A stretch of 64,000 nt of DNA, taken from positions 37,954,699 to 38,018,698 of the forward strand of contig CM038717.1 of the NCBI GenBank assembly GCA_021613375.1, given 5' to 3'. Below the pieces are notes generated by a model. It was not told the origin of the DNA and made no database searches. It saw only the letters and a list, made by a program, of their open reading frames with translations. The number at the start of each line of letters is the position of its first letter. Within the stretch, counting starts at the first letter, position 1. Shown piece by piece: positions 58,400-64,000 of this stretch. The position numbers and the translations under genes were made by a program. The stretch comes from Megaleporinus macrocephalus (lineage: Eukaryota; Chordata; Actinopteri; Characiformes; Anostomidae).

Positions 58400-61300
58400 T
58401 TGTTATTATTATTATTATTATTATCTCTGCATGTGACGACGCAGAGACTGTATGATAATTACTATTATATTTTTTCACCTCATGAAGTCCACTTTAACAA
58501 ATATCTCTACAGTTTCAGAAAACGTAAAAAATGTTGTTACCCTGATCTTCAGGTGGTCAGGACCCCCACATGTACTTGGGGTGTTCACACTAGGGCTGGG
58601 GCAACGCGTTGACGTAATCGATTATGAAATTATGTAGCATTGATGCGTCGCAAAGATGGCCACGCCCACTAAAAGCATGGATTTATCTGTGTGTATCTAA
58701 AGTTGTGTTTCTAAAGTCACACAGAAACACAGATTTTAAAATTATTAACATGTAAAGGCTGATTTATACCGTCTGCGTGCGTTTAAAGCGATATAGCGTC
58801 ACTCACGCTTCTCTGCGTCAGCTTCATTTACATGGTTGCTAAGCAACACGTCCAGTAGAGGGCAGTTTGGAGTAAATGAAACATGGCGGTGGTGGATGAG
58901 CTCATAGTTCTTTATTTACTTCAAAAACGAAGAAGAACGACTGTTAGTCTCTGCGCTGAGGAGAAGGTATTTCAAAGAATGTCTAATGAACGTAGAGAAC
59001 CTCTCTTCAGAAAGTCCCACCGTCTCTTCTTCATCGTCTCCAGCGGTACGAAATGAACGCAGAGTACGGACAGTCTCCGTGCGTATCCGTATTTAACGTT
59101 GAGCATAAACGAGCCTTTAACATGTTTCTTTTAGTAGAGTCACTAGACTACGCATTGCTAACCGTTTCTTAATAGTCCAGTGTAGAACCGAAGACTGTTC
59201 TAGATACAGCGGGAGCTTTAAACACACGTAGCTGCTTCTCAAACGGCTCTCTACCAAAATATATAGTCCACAAACTGTCCAATTTCTTGTGCATGAGGCG
59301 TGTAGGCTACGTGTCATTTGTGCCTCTATAAGTCACCATTTAATACATTATATATACACACATTATATATATATTATTATAGGTTCTACACTGGACCATT
59401 CAGTCAAAAGTGCTTGTGTAAGATTTGGGGCGTGTAGCTTTGACGCAAAAGTGCCTTTTATCACCTTATGGAAAGACAAAAATATCGAGATATATATCGT
59501 ATATCGCCATTCAGCTAAAAATATTGAGATAATATTTTTGGTCCATATCGCCCAGCCCTATTAGAGCACCACCACTAAACACTCGTCTCGTCTGAGAACC
59601 TCTGTTCTGTTCTGATTCAGACTTGAACAGCCTACCACAGTGGAATGTAATTCTTATGCCAGTTGGATTACAAGTGTAAAGAGACTTGCAGTGGAGAGGA
59701 AGCTGATTTACGTGGTGTAAGTTCTCCAGAAAGAAGAAAAAGAAGAAGGTGCACCTGAGGGAAATCGTTAATCTCCAGCTCCTCCTCGTATCTCTTGACG
59801 CTCTCGGCCTGCTCGGCGGCCTGCCGCTCCTCCTCCAGCTTCTCCACAGGTGTGTAGTTGAGCTTGGCGTTGATCTTCTCGGCCAGTTGCTCGGCGATGG
59901 TCTTGGCGGAGACGGACGGGGCGATTATGGTGCCGCCCCTCATGATGGCGTTGGTGGCCTGCTGCATTACATCCTGTGAAGAAAAAAAAAAAAGAAAGGA
60001 AAGAAAAGCCAGCGTGAGTGTGACATTCTGCTTCTTCCTCATGATGTAAACGTAGTTGAGGGAGGGTCTCTGGGCTCAATGACGAGGAGCTCCTCTCCCA
60101 CCCCAATCAAACCATTGCATGGAAGACCAGAAAAATAATTAATTGTGGAGCACAATAACAGAATCATAGGTTGTTTGGATTTGAGGAGCACCTCCAACCC
60201 AACCCTGCTGTAACTTCTGCATTCCCTACAGAATTCCTGCATTCCCCCGGCTGGGAATGAAAAACTCCTTCATGACTTGCTTTGGTCTGAGGAGTTCTCT
60301 CTGAGCTAACAGATATCAGAGAACCAGATATCAGCATCAGCCCAGTGCTGTACTCAACTCTGATGATGCGAAACACCTTTTTTCTACAAACTAGCCTGAT
60401 TGTGTGTCTGGAAGCAAGGAAGCAGAAGTAGTTCACAGATCCATCAGTGGTGTATCCGCCCACCCAGATTTAGACCACCGGACAGGAGGAGGACACCTGC
60501 ACTAGATTTCACACACAAACTCTGAATAACTGGAGGTGAATGAAAAGTGGATTCCAGTGGAAATGTAGCTCTGAGGATTTACTCTCAGTCAAAACATCCA
60601 TGAATTACACAGAAACTGATCAGAACTTAAAAACTTAAACACTAGCAAAGCGTCCGCCTCTAATCCTGGACTCTCACCTGCGCCTCGGCTCCCAGGTTCT
60701 TCTGAGCGTTGATCTTCAGCGCCAGCTTCTTGGCGATTTCCAGTTTCTGGATGTTTCCAGCTGAAGGTGCGGCGAGGCCGGTGAGACCTGCGGTAGAAGC
60801 GGCTCCGGTGAACCCGGGAGTGGCCACTCCGGCACTGCTGCCTGGAGCCGACAGGTCCTTCACCCGCTTCTTAGAGTTAAACATGCTCTCGATCTGCTCG
60901 TCAATCTGTGGGTAGAAGGAGGGACTTTCAGTCTGAACCATTAAACCACAACGAAGACCAAGATTTCTACTTCAGTACAGAACGTTTAGACGAGCTTCTA
61001 CTGCCCAGACAGGAAGGAAGAAGTGAAACGTTGTCATTTATTTACTTTGATATTGTTTATTTATAGCAGCTTATTTTATGTTCAAGATGAATAATCTGAT
61101 AGAAACCACCGTTAGTAAACAAACAATCCCTCTTTCATCATCTTCAAGCTATTAACAGCTTTAGTTGGTCAGAACACTTTTGTGTAAGGCCAATAGTCCG
61201 TCTGCCTTCTCAAAGTGACCAGGCTGCACCTCATTCCCAACACCTGCTTACTACAGCAGGGAAAGATCAGCCAGTCAGCTGCACATTAAACGTTAAGTTC

Positions 61301-62873
61301 AGGTAATTATCTACTGAGGAGAAAAAACATGCACTAGATAAAACACGACTCACATCCAGGGCCGTGTCCTCATCATCAGAGTCATGAAGACCCAGCGCGG
61401 CTTTCTGCAGCTTCTTCCTCTCGTTAGCCAAAGCGTGCTCCGTCTCATCAAACTTGAAGCCCTTCCCCGAAAACCCGCTGCTGCTTTTGATGCTTTTTCC
61501 TTCCTGTTGGTAAAGAAACATCACCATCGTCATCACCCTCACCAACATCACTCATCTCAATCACCCTCATCACTCTAATCGTAACCCTCACCAACATCAC
61601 CTCATCTCAAATCACCCTCATCACTCTAATTGTCACCCTCATCACCCTCACCCTTGTCGTCACTCATCACCATCACTCCCAACATTACCCACACCATCAT
61701 TATCATCATCTTCACTCATCACCATCACTCTCAATATCATCACCACCCTCACCATCATTCACATCACCCTCACCGTTGTCATCACTCATCAGTCACTCTC
61801 AATATCAACATTACCTCACCATCACCTCATCTCCATCACCCTCATCAGTCTAATAGTCACCTCAATCACCCTCACTCATCACCATCACTCTCAACATTAC
61901 CCTCACCATCATCATCATTCATCACCATCACTCTCAATATCAACATCACCCTCACCATCATTCACATCACCCTCATTATCATCACTCATCACCATCACTC
62001 TCAATATCAACATTACCCTCACCATCACCTCATCTTCATCACTCTCATCAGTCTAATCGTCACCTCCATCACCCTCACTCAACATTACCCTCACCATCAT
62101 CACCCTCATTATCATCACTCTCAATATCAACATTACCCTCACCCTCATCACCTCATCTCCATCACCCTCATCAGTCTAATCGTCACCTCCATCACCCTCT
62201 CATCATCACTCTCAACATTCCCCTCACCATCACCGCCATCATTCTCATTCTGATCACCATCATCTACATCACCCTCACCGTTAGCATCACTTATTACCAT
62301 CACTCTCAACATCACCATCACCATCATCCACATCCCTCTCATCTTTATCATTACTCATTACCCTCACCCTCATCGTTATCATCACTCATCACCATCACTC
62401 TCAACATCACCCTCAACCTTATCACCACCAGCACCCTGACCATCACCCTCACTATAAATAGAAGTCTGGCTGGCTGTCGTGTGTGTGAGTTTATCGATCC
62501 TGACCATTAAAGAACAGGCCATCGATGGAACAGTAATGTATGTAAAGAATCAGATGAACTACAGTTTGTAAGTGTAGAGTGCTCCTGTACGGTCAGTGGA
62601 ACTGGAACGGACAGTGACTGTAGATACAAGGAGGTGGTGTTAATGCTATGACTGATCAGAATATGTGGTTTGAATGAAAGGCTTCAGTGAAGCTGACTCT
62701 ACTCTACAGAACTATATTAACTCCGAAGCTCTTACAGCCTTCTGCTGCTCTTTGAAGGTGGCCCACAGCTGCTCCAGCTCAGCAGGAACTGAAGAACCTG
62801 ACAGCTCCAGAGCTTTGATGATGTCACCGGCGTAGCGCGCCTGCTCCTCGGTGATGAAGGTGTAGGCGAATCC
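56095..62873 (-). CDS. DDX46: DDX46 (Prp5) DEAD-box helicase, C-terminal 333 codons
   Basis: ATP-dependent RNA helicase of the U2 snRNP, needed for prespliceosome assembly. Exons in the window, 5' to 3': 62736-62873, 61354-61503, 60678-60905, 59755-59973, 58022-58166, 56709-56782, 56095-56142; phases agree throughout. The first exon continues the helicase C-terminal domain (GFAYTFITEEQARYAGDI, just after the expected HRAGRTGR motif, which must lie beyond 64000). Then follow the FSGKGFKFDETE segment, an acidic DSDDED stretch, IDEQIESMFNSKKRVKD, two related KLALKINAQK / QLAEKINAKL helices, and the conserved tail ending GRYKVL. Compared with the human protein as I remember it, the Ala/Gly-rich linker in exon 60678-60905 is longer. 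No damage is seen. It lies upstream of C5orf24 on the same strand, as in human. Confidence 0.96.
56180..56640. repeat. Dispersed repeat (family M4) in the last DDX46 intron
   Basis: Blocks such as gttcccatcaccaccactg-like and ctttggagactatttc recur near 6790-6980, 13600-13720, 40880-41015 and 42000-42130. There is no open frame or clear termini. Confidence 0.6.
57540..57860. mobile_element. LINE 3' tail followed by a hAT end
   Basis: gcaatttccccctgggatca followed by ataaagtat and a short ttctga repeat (57570-57620) is the type of 3' end seen in fish LINEs. TAGAGATGGACCGAT starts at 57620 and matches the terminus and flanking 200 bp of the 5200-6115 element. It lies in the DDX46 intron 56783-58021; 56880-57530 shows nothing recognised. 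Confidence 0.65.
58347..58428. repeat. (AAT)n-(ATT)n inverted microsatellite
   Basis: About 17 AAT units, then a short ttgtt joint, then about 7 ATT units. The two halves are complementary and could fold as a hairpin in DNA or in DDX46 pre-mRNA. Confidence 0.95.
58588..59562. mobile_element. Composite hAT/Harbinger-like relic in a DDX46 intron
   Basis: It starts TAGGGCTGGGGCAACGCG and ends with the inverse of TAGGGCTGGGCGATATGG, so both ends are of one terminal type. The flanking octamers do not match, hence composite or rearranged. A short plus frame at 58883-59056 (MAVVDELIVLYLLQKRRRTT...) could be a transposase N-terminal fragment, but I cannot assign it. It lies in the intron 58167-59754. 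Confidence 0.5.
59974..61353. other. DDX46 introns around exon 60678-60905, no further feature
   Basis: Unique-looking sequence without a recognisable transposon border, RNA gene or extra exon. Confidence 0.5.
61510..62445. repeat. CATCACCCT-type irregular repeat in a DDX46 intron
   Basis: About 930 bp of catcac, ccctca and tctcaatat motifs with no fixed period, strongly C/T/A-biased on the plus strand. It gives a spurious His/Ser-rich plus-strand frame (61630-62253). Only 6-7 bp separate it from the exon 61354-61503 acceptor. Confidence 0.9.
62490..62665. mobile_element. Family M2 fragment
   Basis: It matches the right arm of the family (caggaccc-like start, then agatgaactacagtttgtaa and caaggaggtggtgttaatg). 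About 70 bp remain to the DDX46 exon 62736-62873. Confidence 0.7.
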
Positions 62874-63153
62874 CTGCAGGACAACACAACACAGCACAAC
62901 GTCAGTGGATTTCAGACTTTCATATTCTGTGGAACTGATCAGAACCTCCACCTGTTCAGCAGGTAACGGCCTTTAAGGTCGCTCTTTGAAAAGATGACAG
63001 ACTGACACCATCAATGACGTATGAACTGCTGTGTCCAGGTGAGGAGACCAGCAGATTAAATCAAGCCCCGCCCACCAGCATGTCATTTACATGAAGGATG
63101 CTTCAGCAGCTCATTAGCCAATAGCTGAGCTCATAGGTGGAGTGTGTGTTCGT

Positions 63154-63405
63154 ATAATATATATATATATATATATAACCATGTAAACCAAGTTTTCTAC
63201 ACAATTTGAACACAATAATAGGTGTGGAATTATTGTGTGGAAATTTCATGATGAACGGACCAATAGAAGTGCTCCAAAATAGCTTGGAAACAAAAATTCT
63301 GGTTCCATTGACTTCCATTGAAAGTAAAGTATGTTTTTGGTCTCTCTTATGAAGTAGCAATTTAAGATACTCGTTTTTCATTGGACAGCTACGAGATTGT
63401 TTTGA
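63154..63405. repeat. (TA)n run and dispersed repeat M3, copy 2
   Basis: A (TA)n run at 63154-63176 precedes a copy of the 24105-24325 family (tagaagtgctccaaaatagc). This is intron or upstream sequence of DDX46; no helicase exon is found between 62874 and 64000. Confidence 0.75.
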
Positions 63406-63749
63406 TTGTGCAACATCATAAACACCACAACAAAGCTAGTGTTGTCCACGGCAATAATACAGTTTTATTTATTTTGTGGGCGGAGTCAGTAATATAAAAC
63501 TAAAGCACAGTCTTTAAATATAAGAAGGATGTTTAAAGATGTTTACATCGGTGTGCATGTGAAATAAGTGCTGAACTGCTACGTACACAAATCATAAGTA
63601 TTATCGATATTATGGTTTAATCACACAGACATGATGAAATTAGCCAATCACAAAACTGTGAGTGAAACCTGAATGCACACTTATGAAAAAAACTGCCTCC
63701 GCCATGTGTCGCACACTTACACTAATCATTTAGATCAATCAACTGAACT

Positions 63750-64000
63750 TTGTTGGAGCTCTTTGTAGTTCTACAATTACAGACTATAGTCCATCTGTTC
63801 TCCAAATACTTTGTTAGCAACCCTTTTACCATGTTTTTCAGTGGTCAGGACCCCCACAGGACCACCAGAGATGTTATAACATGGGTGGTGGGTCATTCTC
63901 AGCACTACAGTGACACTGATATGGTGGTGTGTTAGTATGCATTGTTATGGTGAATCAGATACTGTTTAAACACTGTGTCCACTCACTGTCCACTCTATTA
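63750..64000. mobile_element. Family M2 element running off the window
   Basis: It begins near ctctttgtagttctacaatt and reaches the tccactctatta block at the last base. Confidence 0.8.

Noticed and set aside
61630..62253. Plus-strand His/Ser-rich 207-codon frame
   Set aside because: Translation of the CATCACCCT repeat in a DDX46 intron.
62874..64000. Further DDX46 helicase exons
   Set aside because: No frame encodes the expected HRAGRTGR or preceding helicase motifs; only repeats are seen, so those exons lie beyond the window.

Overview
The window is vertebrate nuclear DNA, almost certainly from a ray-finned (teleost) fish. It has GT-AG introns, conserved vertebrate cell-cycle and splicing genes, abundant Tc1/mariner and hAT-type transposon remnants, and very many micro- and minisatellites. 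Several dispersed repeats resemble ones I associate with otophysan, perhaps characiform, fishes; that placement comes from memory and is weak. I see no prokaryotic features, CRISPR array, convincing tRNA or rRNA gene, or viral gene.

All four recognised genes lie on the minus strand. From right to left: (1) the C-terminal 333 codons of DDX46, the spliceosomal DEAD-box helicase Prp5, in 7 exons between 56095 and 62873, with the helicase core beyond position 64000; (2) the fish homologue of human C5orf24, a small AT-hook-like protein in one coding exon at 46528-47145, with a probable 5'UTR exon and promoter near 51.1-51.4 kb; (3) the complete APC/C subunit CDC23 (APC8), 578 aa in 16 coding exons from 33640 to 19099; (4) the mitotic kinesin KIF20A (MKLP2), 817 residues in 17 coding exons from 13454 to 597, with the last roughly 100 residues beyond position 1. 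I rebuilt exon boundaries by hand from GT/AG sites, reading phase and similarity to the human proteins as I remember them; the phases agree across every junction listed.

KIF20A and CDC23 both act in mitosis, and the KIF20A promoter carries the CCAAT-plus-CHR arrangement typical of G2/M genes. DDX46 and C5orf24 are neighbours in human 5q31, as are KIF20A and CDC23 a few Mb away, so the window joins two pieces of one ancestral block.

The rest is repeats. Tandem arrays make up roughly a quarter of the window by my coordinates: telomere-like 31-bp units (1-1.9 kb), a (GA)-rich tract of about 940 bp in the last CDC23 intron, a 44-bp array with a 264-bp higher-order period (25.0-26.8 kb), a 20-bp array resembling a tRNA A box (44.3-45.5 kb), a 36-bp array inside a nested hAT element (48.1-50.1 kb) and a 51-bp array (53.5-55.7 kb). 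Most of the longest open frames are these arrays and not genes. I found no convincing new multigene system. The most interesting signals are repeat-shaped splice sites, minisatellites born inside transposons, and a nested hAT insertion with legible target-site duplications.
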